Origin: Pomacea canaliculata
Taxonomy: Eukaryota; Mollusca; Gastropoda; Architaenioglossa; Ampullariidae
Length of the DNA: 64,000 nt
Assembly (NCBI RefSeq): GCF_003073045.1
Contig: NC_037596.1
Location: 14,883,012 to 14,947,011 of the forward strand
Direction: 5' to 3'
This document shows, one piece after another, positions 1-12,429 of this stretch. The stretch's first letter is position 1. Every line of letters begins with the position of its first letter. The notes under the pieces were generated by a model. That model saw only the letters and a program-made list of their open reading frames with translations. It ran no database searches and was not told the DNA's origin. Both the position numbers and the translations under genes were made by a program.

Positions 1-861
1 ACGAAGTACACGAAATAGGAAGGTAACTGTTTCAACTTCCTGACTCGACTTCACAACGAAGTCAGCTCTTGACAACGATCAAAACACTACCATCGTCGTC
101 AACAACAGCTATGTATTGCTCATTCCTTTTTTCGGAAATCCTGTTTTGATACTCTTGAGCAAAGTCGAATAGCAGAGTGCTTACCACACACACTCACGGT
201 TACCTTTAAGCGACAATCATTGACAATTGCCTTTAATAATATTATTATATTGACAAAACAGAATGACTTTTCAAGTAAAACTAATCAAAGGTAATTTTCT
301 TATTTGGGTACAGACTAAATCTTTGAGAGTACTTAAAATCATACCGTGTACTTTCAATTTCCTTAACTTCTCTACATACATTCGTTTTGCCAAAGTTTTA
401 CCTAAAGCATATCCCAAAGCTTTGACCAGGGTAAATTGCTTTGTGATTTTTATTGTAACCTTTGAACGTAGTGTACCCAGGGACCTAACCAAATAAGCTG
501 AAGATGTGGGTGCGTGCATGCGTAAGCTTTTGTGTGTGTGGTTGTGGTGCGAGGTACGAAAGTCTTTCCCAGTTGTATCTTATTCAAGTACAATTCTACT
601 TTTTAAAAGTTTTTAAATTGTGTTTTGCAATATGCTTGTATAATAATACTGGATTATCTAAATTGATTTCAGGCATAAAGGAGTTCAAAAGTACAAATGG
701 GCTGTGCACCTGGGCCCTGTTATAACGAACCAGCAAACACTTTCTGGTCAAGGGATAAGAAATACCTTAAGGACTAACCCTTGTCATGACCCTACCCCCT
801 ACGGCTGTCTTTTTTTTTTTTTTTTTTTTTTTGTTTGTTTGTTTTGGAATCTGTCCCATAG

Positions 862-3800
862 CGATCCGTTGCTGAGGAAGTTAAACAGTTGTTGATTACG
901 AAGACATCCGGCAAGGTAAATCACGTCCTGAAAGACGTTCAGTGTTAGAAACGAGTTTAAACAGGACGCTCACAGATGGTCTCCGGGTGGGTTAGACTTC
1001 CTTGTAGTCAAACACCTTCTGTTCGAACTTCGTACTCACATTCTAGCAATACCCACAGCAGGCCCCACTTCTGACCAAATGACACTACCATTTTCCTCTG
1101 AAGTGCTAGGACAACTGAGCTGATCACGTTCACGGGACGTGTAAGTAAGTTTGATAATTTATTGAGAAAATACTGGTATTGTTGACTAAAGAAGTCATGT
1201 ATATATGTGTGTGTGTCAGTGAGCGTGCATGCTTCTTTGTGCATGATATAATGCACATATCTTTGTAACCACATTATTGAGGTTGTGTACAACCTTTAAT
1301 AATAATAATAATAAAATTGTCTTTGTAACTGTTATCAGTTGTTTTGCGCATAAGAGTGGAAGAATTTACCTGTGCAAAAACGCGCTGACGTGCGGCTAAA
1401 TATGTGAAGGAGGAATTTAGGTAAGCTTTTTTTAGGAGGTATCTTAACTTATCTTTGTATATTCAGCTGTTGTAACAAAACACAGGTGTTTGTTTAAAGC
1501 GCTGAAACCACTATAAAACCATAACTTATCAGCATTTTGACATGTGGATGCTTTGTAAGGCTTAGGAGGATTTAGTCACATTATAAGATACATGCAACTT
1601 GAGCAAGTATTTTCGAAATCCTCTCACTGACCTCACACATTTTTTCACTCGTGCCAAACACAATCTCTTATCAAGCTGCAGCTTTAAATCTTGTGTTACA
1701 AAAACCTGACTGGGAAATTTGATTCCGTTGGAGACAAGAAAATTTATATTGCTTGCACACACTTTAGACACTGTCAGCCAGACGTTTCTTAAGGTTTTAT
1801 TGTATAACTTTAGCCTAGATAAGAAAGGCTTAAGCCAGATTTTGTCGAGCAAAGGTCTAATAATGAATCGTCGAAACCTTAAAGAGCACTTCTCGCCGTG
1901 GTCTATAAGGTGTGTTAGCTGACATTGAGTGGAAAAATAAAAAGATACGTTGAAGTCGGATCATACCTTGTAAACAGTGAAGCCACAATATAACCTCTTC
2001 TTAAAGCCAGTATGTATTTTAAATTTTGCCTACAATTTTCTTTGTAAAAATCTAAGTTTTTTTTTTATCTTTACCCGTGAATTAACTGACTTTAAACATC
2101 TTTTCGCTTTTACTATTCCACCTTCAGCTCCTTCGAGCAGCACTTGTGTATAGGGAGTCCATCTTGGAAAGGAGACAAACACTGAAATTTTATAAATTTA
2201 TTTCATACAAAATCATCGACTACACGAACCGAAACTCAAGAAATAACGTAAGTGTTTATCTGTCTGAAAACTTATCAGGTTGTTTAGGTAAACAGCAGCC
2301 TTGTATGGCTTACATTAAGATTCATATTTTTGTTCCTGCGACAAGACTCTCGTACAGCTTGCATTTAAAAGTAAGAACTTTTACTTTCTTGAAAAACAAA
2401 CAAAAGATGAAATCAAATAAAATCAAGAAACACAAGAAAGCATATATATTTTTGATGTTTTAAAAGTCTTATTATGTTTGTTTCCACAAAATATATCAGC
2501 TTCTTTTTAATTTTTATCTTTAGATTGGTTAGTCTAAGATGCCATCGGGTCGCAGCTACTGTGATTCTTGCATCATGTGTGCCAGGAACAGGTCGATATA
2601 GATAGACATTACCCTTATAAAACCTCAAGCTAGCCAAGAGGAAATAGTCCCACTTCGTCTGGGGCGATTTCTGGAAAGAAAAGGCTCAGGAAGTAAACCA
2701 CTCTAGAAAATTGTTAGGTTAATTTTGAATCAGGTGGAGAATACTTTCAGAGACGAAAATAACTGTCAAGACCCAGTGCATGCGTGTTTGAAATCAGGCC
2801 GACCAACCGGCTATGGTTCATTTGGAGAGGAAGATGGATGCTACCAAGCGTATAAGCCAAGGAGAGAATGGAACAATTATATTAGTCGTAAAAGGGGCAC
2901 CTTGCTGGATCGGTCGAGGCCCAGGTCTAAGGTGGGGACAACAGAAATGTGCTTTTGAAACCAAAGCAGATGTCAAGCTGAGAGAAGGAGCATCCATTCG
3001 CACGTTGAACTAATGCGGGAAAGTGCAACAGCTCACCCATGAGCTAGAATAGTACTAGTGGGACATCGTGAGACTGGCGGAGGTCAGATAAACAAGATTT
3101 GCGGACGCATCAACGGACGATAGCCTCGAACTGTTATACAGCTAGGAGGACGAAGTATACACTACAACTTATGCGCATGGAGACTACAAAGTGGAGGAGT
3201 TTTATCACCTAAACAAGGTTATACAGGTAGGACCACAAATGGATATCATCATTTTACTCGTCGGCTGCAACATCAAGGTCGGCCCACATCCACACAATGG
3301 GGAGAAACCAGCGATAGTAGTATAAGACTCCTGGAGCTTGCAGAACGCCATCGACTCACTTTTGCTAACATCTTAAACTACATAAAAATTAATCAGTCTA
3401 GGTGTCAGATCAAGCATCAACAAGACCAAGACGAAACCATCCCCAGGGGCTAACATAAACAGCGACTCTGACCTTGTCTTAACGAGCCTGAAGCTAAAGC
3501 TCAAAGCGAAGTGACTCTCAAACACCCCTACCCCTTCCGAATTCGCTTTGCTTGAGAAAAGCTGCAACCCAAACGAATCAGAGGTTTTTAAGGCTACAGT
3601 TGCAGGAAAATACACCACAAGAAAGAGCTCAGGAAGATGTAGGGCGTCAAAGGAAAAAGAAACTACTCTGGGTCACGAACAACAACTATCTTTGTTACCT
3701 AAAGAAGGCATTAAAGAGAGAATGGAAAATCAAACATGACGTGGCTTCCAAATAGAAAGAAGTGGACTGTACCACCAATAAAGGGATGAAAACAGCTAGG

Positions 3801-5950
3801 GGCAACTGGATCAGGTGCCTAAGCTAAACCACAGGGGGTAGAGTGGCACGGGATAACAGTGAACAAAAAGTACTACTAACAACTCTCACTAAGGTTGGTA
3901 AATAAAAGACCATAGACGATGAAAACAGGAGTGGTCACCCTCTTACAGAGAGGAATACTGACTAAATATTGCAAAGAAACTTCCAGGTAAAGAAACACGT
4001 TAACATCGTTCAAAACAACCAGAAAAAAACTAGCAAATCTGCAGACCTATCAGTCCTACTGATCCCATAGTGGGAAGGGACAAAAGTCGCTATGTATTGA
4101 GCTGCTCAAGCAAGGTGGGAAAGAACCTTAACCTTCCAAATCCACCAAACTTGAAGAGGTCAGTAGTTTCAAATACAGGTGGGCTAACCTCTCTAAGGAT
4201 GGCAGCTCCTCGACAATATTTGCATCACAATAGCAACAATAACAGCAGCAATGACTAAGCTGGATAGTATAATGTAATAGTAATAACATCGGGATTTCTA
4301 CAAAGTTTAATCTGTATAAATCTCTTGTAGTAATGGTCCTGCGCCACGGATGCAAGAGCAAGTGCCAGTGGAGCCTGATATGGATCTTATACAGAGAATA
4401 TAACACCAATGATTTTGTACGAAGAACAGCTGCTACACTTGTAGGACACCAGGAACCTTCATTCTCAAAAGTCAACCGACATAATGGAGTGGGACTTGGC
4501 ACGACACTCTGTCGAAGGTTGACCTTAAAGGCACCTTGGCGGGATGCCAACGCCGCGGTGGCCAGAAATAATGTCCAAAAATAGACAAGTGTCACTTGTT
4601 TATCAGGGTCTACTAATTCACTTCTAGACAAAAATCATTACAAAATTATTGCTTATGTAGAACATATTTTTACCCCTTTAAATCTTTTGAAAAATTTGTA
4701 AAAATGGTAAATACTTCTTTCCAAAATACATTTGTTTCAGAAATATTATCTACAAAGTATCCTCCAAATTTCTCAAAAGTTGAAATTTGTGGAGGAATTC
4801 AATTTTAAAGGCATTTCCAGCTTGCATTAGGTCTACAAGTCTTCATGATTCATTTAAGCGTAAGTGTATTATGATAAGAATGGAAATCCATTACTTTTAA
4901 CCCCTCTTTTTAATATTTTCTAAATACAGTGCTTTTATTAATATTTGTTAGTTTTCGACTTCCAAGTAAAATTAAAGGCTGACTGCATAATTTTGTTAAA
5001 AATATCTTTACCGGTGCATGGAAGACTAACATACAAATAAGAAAATAAGGATAATATAAAAGATTTGCATTCAAATTTTTTTCGTTTGTAAGATCTCTTG
5101 TTTTCCATTTCATTATAATCTTGAGCCTTTAACTACAAATCTTTTTTTAAGTTAATATTTACCACAAATTTCATAGGGCAAAAACAACTCTACCGTTGTC
5201 TTTTTGTTTGCAGAATGACTTGAAAGGTGAACAGTACCTGCTTAATTTCATTTGCACTGATGTCTTAGAAGCCCTTCCCAAAATGGGTAGGTGATTTATG
5301 GAAATATTGTTTGCTTAGGTAAGCGACTTGTACTGGTCCAGAAACCTCCAAACACGCTGTTTTAGAGCTCTATATCTAATAAAATATAAACATATTCAAT
5401 GTTAAAAGGAAGAGAATTTGGCTAAAGATGTGGAGGATGTTAGGCTGTAATTTTTTCTTCAGTTATAGTTGTTGTTATCGCTTCTTCGATGCTAAATGTT
5501 TCAGTATTAAAAGGATTTTCAGCAGGAATTGTCCGACTGTATGAGTGCGGTACAATGTTACTTAGACAAGCTATGATATTTGTTGACATAATTGTTATTT
5601 TGTGCACACTGTTACTCCACTCATCATTCTGACCACAGACTGTCTGGTCTCGACTTACGGAAACAAGATACTCAGAACAGGCTAGCGACCTTCTCAGTCA
5701 CTGTACTACATACTTGCTTCGAGGTAAACTTTATCTTGATATTTTCTGAAAATATTTAAGTTTCATTCAATAAATTGAGCTAAATAATTTAATTATTATT
5801 TCTCGCTTTTTATATTCATAATAAATTGCTTGTGTTGAGCTAACCATTTAGTGAGATAAAGGTTCAAACACTGTAGATGGCATTTTTGTTAGAAAGTCTT
5901 TATTGCTGTATGATCAGGTTCCAAGATTATATCAGCAAACTGCACGGTGA
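862..5950 (+). CDS. 3' exons of an unrecognised gene (5' part outside or unseen)
   Basis: Five exons join in one frame: 862-915 (after a strong T-rich tract and AG), 2128-2247, 5214-5290, 5639-5723 and 5918-5950 with a TGA stop. Phases agree (0, 0, 2, 0), giving 122 residues. The second exon reads LLRAALVYRESILERRQTLK near its start and the third contains GEQYLLNFICTDVLEALPK. The product looks soluble and helical, with no signal peptide or membrane helix. I do not recognise the family. A further exon may end at position 22 (open frame before GTAACT), so the gene probably begins left of the window. The intron 2248-5213 holds a decayed LINE. The third exon also has an alternative donor (GTAGGT at 5286) that would put the next exon out of frame, so I chose the donor at 5291. 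Exons are inferred from frame and splice signals only; no paralogue supports them. Confidence 0.5.
1710..1918 (+). other. Protein-like open frame, possible relict exon
   Basis: An open frame of about 65 codons contains RKFILLAHTLDTVSQTFLKV and NRRNLKEHFSPW, ending near a possible donor at 1918. Its composition (spaced Leu, Arg and Phe) looks more like protein than chance and faintly recalls HEPN-type helical domains. A stop lies just upstream in frame and I found no good acceptor, so it may be a decayed exon or coincidence. A minus-strand frame overlaps it. Confidence 0.15.
2720..4640 (+). mobile_element. Decayed LINE (endonuclease/reverse transcriptase type) with internal deletion
   Basis: Broken frames match a LINE polyprotein in order. 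Around 3060-3370 is the apurinic-endonuclease region (VEEFYHLNKVIQ, then a degenerate GDWN-type segment). Around 3450-3760 comes the linker with GADINSDHDLVLT-like and ALKREWK-like segments. Around 4160-4290 is the FKYLG...SKDGSS region of the reverse transcriptase. Around 4400-4560 is the C-terminal zone (NDFVRRTAATLVGHQEPSFS, then KRR..WFGHVTRHD- and GTLEG-like remains). Most of the central reverse transcriptase is missing between about 4050 and 4150. Many stops and frame changes make it an old copy. It lies in an intron of the unrecognised left-hand gene. An RTE/BovB-like clade is likely but not certain. Confidence 0.75.
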
Positions 5951-6114
5951 TAACTGTCAAAGACAAAGAAGTGAGTGACAGTTTGTGAAAAGGTTGTATA
6001 CATAGTAAAGACAGATCTACGAGAGAATTTTCGTAGTATCGTCCCATTCGTCTTTACGAACCAAAATTTATAATCTGACAACGTTATTTGGATCATCGAA
6101 TATTTCTTCCAAAA

Positions 6115-9100
6115 CTGGACAACATCTTTTGCTTCATTCTTCTGGTAATATTAGCTAAAGGTAAGTATAGCGAAAGTTTTGTTTTATATTTTTATTAATA
6201 ACAGGGACGACAAATAGACATAACTTATCTATAATCATTTTTTCTGTAAATTTGTAGCATGTTTAAAATATATGTAAAATTTTCAAGTTACAAGAAAAGC
6301 ACCCAATCATCTAAACAATATTTTTGACATTGTAGGAGACCATTGATGAGTATTAATCAATTAAAGAAGTGATATAAGCTAATCTGTAAATGGTTTTGAT
6401 ATTCACATGAAGAAATAGTTTGTGTGCTTTATTAAAATATTAACTATCGTTAGTACTAAACATACTGCTAAATATCGGACCGAAGACGTGACTTAAGTAG
6501 CCGACTCCTATAAATCCATGGCTCCTTTAATTAAGTAATAAAAATATATTATTGTTAAAGATGTGCCAAACATGTGTTTCAAACCTATTTCAGGTAAAAG
6601 TCTGGTTAAAAAAAAGAGTAACTCCCATCACAGATTTGCTGCTCCTTTAATGTAATTTTATAAGTATATGTTTTGCTTAAAATATTTTACAGGAGATACA
6701 GCATGTTTTGCACCAGATGGACAAAACCTACAATGCAAATTTCCGGAAAATATCAACATCACAAGAAAAGATTTCGTAGTCTATTTTTATCCTACGGGTG
6801 GTGATGGTGACGGTAACTTAAAAATTATTTCTGTTTTTTTTCTGTTTCCTTTGGATATATTTCAGTAAGCACGTTTTCACCAAAAGTAACAAACAAAACA
6901 AAAACATGTCAGTTTGGATGAGGTGTGTTTGTGCATGTGTTTGGGTGGGGTGGTAAAAACAAATAATAAATGACAAATTTTTATTACCAAGGTAAATAGA
7001 ACAGATTAGAAATGATTATTTTTTTACTTCTAACCCTGAAATGCCATGATTAAAGGTTTATGCTTTTACTTATACTTGCTTAGTAATGTTCATAAAAAAG
7101 GAGCAGCCTTTAATTTTACATTTTACACTGAAACTGTTCAGAGAAGCTGGTTGACTGTGCATGGCTTGAGGATCAACTTCACTGCATCAAGCAAGATGGT
7201 TTTGACTGCAAGCAGCCTGTGTCCACAACTGCTGATATCAGTATTCCCACACGATTTGTAACGAGAGCAGGAAATTACAAATGCATACCTGACGGCTATA
7301 AGCCTGATGATATAAAAATCTGTAATTTTACTGGAAGTCAAGGTAAGCTTAAGGTGTACTGATAATTATTTTCTTTTCAACATGAATGCTATAAAATACT
7401 AATCGCACATAAAATGCATTTGTGGGTGAAGGACAACGAATATACGTGAAATAAGGAACAGATAAATAAATAAGGGAAGACAACTAAAACGTTGAGAGAT
7501 ATATTAACAATAATTTTCTGTCTACAGTGGAACCTCGGTTAGCGAACGCCTCGGATAGCGAATTTTTCGGTTAACGAACAAAAATTTCGCTAAAAATTTG
7601 TCTCGGATAGCGAACAAAATTTCGGATAACGACAAAAAATTTCGTTAAAATTTGTCTCCGATAGCGAACAAAATTTCGGATAACGAACAGCCACGTGAAC
7701 CACACGTGACCGACCAGCATGTAATCATTCGCGCTCGAGACAGTTACGATCAGTCGTTCCTTACCTGTGCGCATCCTTCTTATTTAGTGATTGTTGTGCT
7801 TTATTTTAATAAGATAATCCTCAATCATGGCTCCAAAGAAGATTAAGAGCAATTAATAGTAGTGAGGTAATGACAAGGACGCGGCCAACAAATGAATTGA
7901 AAAGGAAATGATTTCAAAGTATGAAGGTGGCATGCGTCTGTCGGATATGTGATGTCGTCTTACCGAAGAGTTTTACAAAAAAGGCAGAGAAGCAGACACT
8001 GGACAAGTTTTTTTCTTCAACTCAAAGCTACAGAAAAGGGAAGTCTCCCGATTTTATAATGTCACGTGTGCTCATGGAGAGGGGATTCAAAGCAGTAATT
8101 CCACTCCTTCCTCCCCACACCTGTTTCCAACCACGCCGTCAAAACGGCAAGTTTTCTGTTTAAATGCTTTCGTTAATGTTTTTATGTTTATTTAACTCCA
8201 TTTATATTGCATTATAACTGTTCTCATTAAAACAAATACCTATATATATACAGCCTGTAACTTTCAAATAGCGAGTCAACAGGGGCTGGGAACCAATTAA
8301 ATCTATTTCCTTTATTTCTTATGGAAAAAATTGTTTCGGATAACGAACATTTCGGTTAACGAACAGCTTTCCAGAACGGATTAAGTTCGTTAACCGAGGT
8401 TCCACTGTACTTGCATTTTGTAACAGGTTATCACCAGCTTCTTTAACCATTTGTTGCTTTGTCAATGCGGAGAGGAGTATGCCATCATTTGGTAACTGTA
8501 GTCTACATCCCACACATTCGTGTTGCTTTTCCTTGCATTCTGTGCAAGATCGAGTGGTCACCATATGAGGCTGTGAATCGTTGTAAAAACACCAACTCTT
8601 TCTTGTCCATCCATGTTATAACCCTTGTGCTGTTTTCTTTTTTAAAAAGCAGCGTTTCCTCTCTCTCATGGTCTATATTAGTATGGCCTTTTGGAAGGCC
8701 AGCTCTGATGAGTCTGAAATTTTCTACAAGACAAGGATCATCGAAAAGCAGGCCTTGTACCAATGTGGACAAGAATGATAACTGTCCACATAAAGACAGT
8801 AACCCATGAACATTAGCGGCTGAATGAATCTGTGTTCTACATTTTAAGCCTTGTTGCTGAACTCGAGTTGATAGTACGTAACCTCGAAGTGGCTCACGAT
8901 CAAAGGAAATCAATTTTGGTTAATGATTTGGTAAAAAAATATTTGGTTAACAATTCCCTTTAGTTAATTAAAAAAAACAAAGAAAAAGAAAGAAAATATT
9001 GAGATAGTTCCTTTTGCACTCAGACTGATGTCAATTAGTCCGACTAGTGTTTTCCTGAGTGGACTTTTTAAAAGTTTGTATTGACAGTCTGTTAATTTAT

Positions 9101-10756
9101 ACCTTGTAAACTGATTCTAAAAAAAAACACGATTGGAAACAAACTTTTTGACTTGCAGATGACAAATGTTTTTCGGCTTGTGATGTAAATTCTGAGGACA
9201 AATTTCAAGTGAATGTGACGTGCAAATTTCCTCTCAGCATAGAAAGCTTTGCTGTCAAGGAAAAAACGAGTAAGGTTAAGTTCTTCGTGAAACTTTGATA
9301 ACATGTTATTCATTCACATTACTGATATCTTTCTGGTATATATGTGAAAAACTTTTGGTAAGTACGTGTATGTGAGTATTTGCGGTTGGGTATAAATGCC
9401 TCTTCATCTGTGTGCGCCTGCATTAGAAAGGTACGGAAGTATTATAGATACTCTTATGTAGGTATATTTGTAAGAGTTTATTTTAGCATCATATACCTAG
9501 GTATATCTGATAGCACGCATTGTAAGAGCGAGCAGGTATTTACACACACAAAGCTTTGTTCGTTCGCCATTTGTACTATGACTTGGAGAAAAGTAATTTT
9601 ACTAATGAATTCAGAACAATGAACTAAACAATTACAGTGAAATTTAATTTATTTGTTTCGTTCTACAGCTGTCGTTGCCAAGTACTCAAAATCTAGTTGC
9701 CTGGGAACTAGCAAATGTCGCTATTATGGTGATAATGACAGCCATGGTAGTGTCTTCACCGTCATGCTAGACGCCCCATCTCTTGAGCACGACGAGTTCT
9801 CTTGTGTCCCGGAAACACCTAACCTTCAGCTTCGAGTGGAAGCGTGTAAACTGAGAAACGTCATTCCAATTCAAAGTAAGACGATTCCGAAGTTCATTGT
9901 TAGAGACTGAGACTATATAATGTATATATTGTATATATATATCTTGGAGTCTCTTTGTCTCTCTTTCCTATCCTGATCTATTGCAGTCGTTATTTGAGGT
10001 GACTTTGCTACTATGCAGTTAATTGCGCCAAGAACCATTTCATCATAAATATTTACTTTCTTTTAAGCCCCAGCTTTGATAGCTCTTGCTGTGGTTTTAC
10101 CTCTTCTCTGCCTCGCTATGGTAGTAATGGTCGCTCTGCTACTCCGAAGACAACGGTAAGACATAATTTACAGTAAGAAAACAAATACTGTCAACAAAAA
10201 TGACAAACATTTCATGTCACATACATGGGAATTCTTCGCAAGTAGTTTTAATTTGGGGTTGTTGATTGTTGATTTGCAACCGCCATATTTGTTTGTCTAG
10301 ACACTATGATTTATAACAGTTTTCTAAAACATTTGAATGCATGTCATGTTGTATAAAGAAGTAATTAATTCTTTATCTTTTTAAGTGCAGGTTATAATAG
10401 GTCAACGTTCAATTTAGAAACTGTTCCTTTAGAGCTTAATGTTTGATTCTAAATGCATTTATTTGAACAACTAATTTTAATTTTTGTTTTTTAGCAGAAA
10501 AGCAAAATGTGCAAAGAATTATGAAAAAGGAAACCCACTCGAGAATCTAAAAGCTTTGATATCAGACCAGTTACCGATCAATGATGAGAAATGTTTTGAG
10601 CAAGACAAACCTGTAACTGTATTCGAGTCCAGAAGCTTGATATCGAGAGCTACGTATCCGGACTGTACAGTGGATGATGACATAATCATTCATGGCAGCA
10701 GCAACAACGGTATAGATTATATCCAAGAGCTGTTGAGGAATGATAAAAAAGGGTAA
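6115..10756 (+). CDS. Gene A, family 1: two-Ig-domain type I membrane receptor
   Basis: Seven exons: 6115-6160, 6693-6812, 7142-7342, 9159-9269, 9669-9875, 10068-10155 and 10495-10756 (TAA); 344 residues. Residues 1-16 form a signal peptide core (IFCFILLVILAKG). Exons 2+3 make Ig-like domain 1 (strand B Cys in NLQCKF, strand F Cys in GNYKCI); exons 4+5 make domain 2 (NVTCKF, DEFSCV). Exon 6 is a membrane helix (about 232-256) ending RRQR. The 86-residue tail contains NYEKGN and GIDYIQELL but no ITIM. Introns 1-5 are phase 1 and the last is phase 2, as in genes C and G. Oddity: the signal exon has CTG where gene C has ATG, with an in-frame TGA upstream and no ATG between. Initiation at CTG, loss of the start, or an unseen first exon are all possible. 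A Tigger-like element sits in intron 3. Likely a cell-surface recognition molecule (inferred). Confidence 0.85.
7525..8408 (+). mobile_element. Tigger/pogo-like DNA transposon, internally deleted, with intact terminal inverted repeats
   Basis: The ends are terminal inverted repeats of at least 23 bases beginning CAGTGGAACCTCGGTTA, differing at one position, and flanked on both sides by the TA target duplication (7523-7524 and 8409-8410). Subterminal GATAACGAA/TTAACGAAC repeats surround each end. Inside, from 7827, a decayed transposase start reads MAPKKIKSN, followed by KYEGGMRLSD (the N-terminal CENP-B-like helix-turn-helix) and, near 8060, a C-terminal piece with ERGFKAVIPLLPPH in one frame. 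At 884 bp most of the catalytic region is gone, so it is non-autonomous. It is inserted in intron 3 of gene A in the sense direction. Confidence 0.85.
8412..8913 (-). mobile_element. Relic of a DNA-transposon transposase, possibly piggyBac-like
   Basis: A 136-codon minus-strand frame (8503-8913) contains EPLRGYVLSTRVQQQG, then FRLIRAGLPKGH and TRVITWMDKKELVFLQ. The order 'R..LPK...RxE...W.DKK.V.FL' resembles the C-terminal half of piggyBac transposases. A second frame (8420-8564) has a Cys-rich segment, CTECKEKQHECVGC. It directly abuts the Tigger-like element in intron 3 of gene A. No terminal repeats were found, and the family call is tentative. Confidence 0.4.
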
Positions 10757-11051
10757 TGTACCACTCAATTCGGCAGCAATGCTTTGATTTTGCCCCAATC
10801 AGTGTTAACTTGTAGAATCAATAATGAGAAAGAGAAAAGATGCATCAATGTTTCAGCGTCTAAATATCCTGTCCTGGATGGACCACTTGATGGTTGTAAG
10901 AACTCCTTAAACATGCAGAATGATGATGGCGGCAGCTTTGCAAACTTCAGTTTGAAACCCACAAAGACAACTGTTAACTGGGAAGATATTTGGAGTGAGA
11001 CTCCTTGTAGATATCTCCATTGCTGAACAATATTTTGACAAGTGGTTTGAT

Positions 11052-11052
<1 letters not shown>

Positions 11053-11111
<59 letters not shown>

Positions 11112-11112
11112 T
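11053..11112 (+). repeat. (TC)n then (AC)n microsatellite in the 3' untranslated region of gene A
   Basis: About 48 bases of TC repeats are followed by about 12 bases of AC. The Leu/Ser-repeat open frame across it is an artefact of the repeat. Confidence 0.95.
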
Positions 11113-11832
11113 ACACTTGATTTTATAATTTCGTATTATCAATCCTTTGGATGTCAGAGCCTTTTCCTGTTGTTTGTGATAACTGTGCTTTTCGCCATTC
11201 TTTATACATACCTCATATTGTTTCACAAATGTCACGAGTACTTCATAGACAACTGACTGCAGTACACTTTTAAAGCTAAAATTGAAGGAAAGCTTGGAGA
11301 AGCCATAATTGTGAATTTTGCCTATAACTTGTTGACCTGTTTTATATTTTAAGTCTGGCTCTAGATTATTATTTGAGATGTATCGAAAAGTTTTTTCAGG
11401 AATATGTTTAATCTTGTATTTCATTGGGGTTTTAGGAATGTGATGTAGTCTGTTTTTTATCATTTGGGTTTGCATTGTGTTCTATTGTATTGATTAAGCG
11501 ATGAAAATGATGTTTTTAAAAGTACTTTTCCTGTTGGTACTTTTTGTATTTTTAAGTGTATGTTTTGCTTGTCTTCAAATCTGCTTTTACACTCAAGATT
11601 AATGTTACTGATGTGAATGTTAATATGAGACAGAACTCTGTATCTTAACTAGTACCAATATGTGTACCATAAAATACTAATTAGATGCCTTGCTTCAATG
11701 ATCGATGTATCCCCTCTCGACTAATTTATTTAGAAGTTTCCGTATATTAGGATTAGTAATCTTCCTAAAAATGTTACCAATCACATGACAATGTCAATAT
11801 CTATGTTTATTTTTTGAGTCAAATTGTAATTA

Positions 11833-11838
11833 AATAAA
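11833..11838 (+). terminator. Probable polyadenylation signal of gene A
   Basis: AATAAA lies about 1.08 kb after the gene A stop and about 25 bases before an A-rich tract (11862-11895). No other gene lies between. Confidence 0.5.
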
Positions 11839-12429
11839 TTAAGTATTCTGCCATTTTACGACAAAAAAAAAAATAAAAAAAAAATAAAAAAAAAGAGAGA
11901 AAGTAAAACATAGCTTTAGAATGTTGATTTATTTTTTTTATTTCACTTTGTATTGCTATATGAGCTTGTGACAAAAATTCTGCTATGGCATACAGTCGGA
12001 CTTTGCTTACAATATTTTTTTCTTGAATCTATAACCACATCAATGAATGAATAAAGGTTTGAGGAGATAGTATGATAATACTGGCCTTTTATGTGCTGTT
12101 TGTATGTTTTGTGTGTTTATACATATGATAACGCATTGACTGTTTACAGACACAAGAACCTGATGAGCAGTTATTTGCTTAACTACATATATGGACACTT
12201 CATGCCACATACTTTCCACAAATATAATAATACAGCGGACGTCCATAGAAATCATGGACTTTACCAAAATAACAATCCCAATATTCAGAAAAAAACTGGA
12301 AAAAGCTGCAATAACTACGACAACACTACACAATCATATTGGCAACCTCAGGCAAACGAGCTTTGACAAAGGTACGGAACTTCGTACTAATAGCTACTTA
12401 TAAGTCTTTGAGCGATCGACACACACCCA

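Noticed and set aside
8459-8809. Plus-strand open frame of 116 codons
   Set aside because: It is the shadow of the minus-strand transposase relic in intron 3 of gene A.
11020-11256. Leu/Ser-repeat open frame
   Set aside because: Translation of the (TC)n repeat in the 3' untranslated region of gene A.
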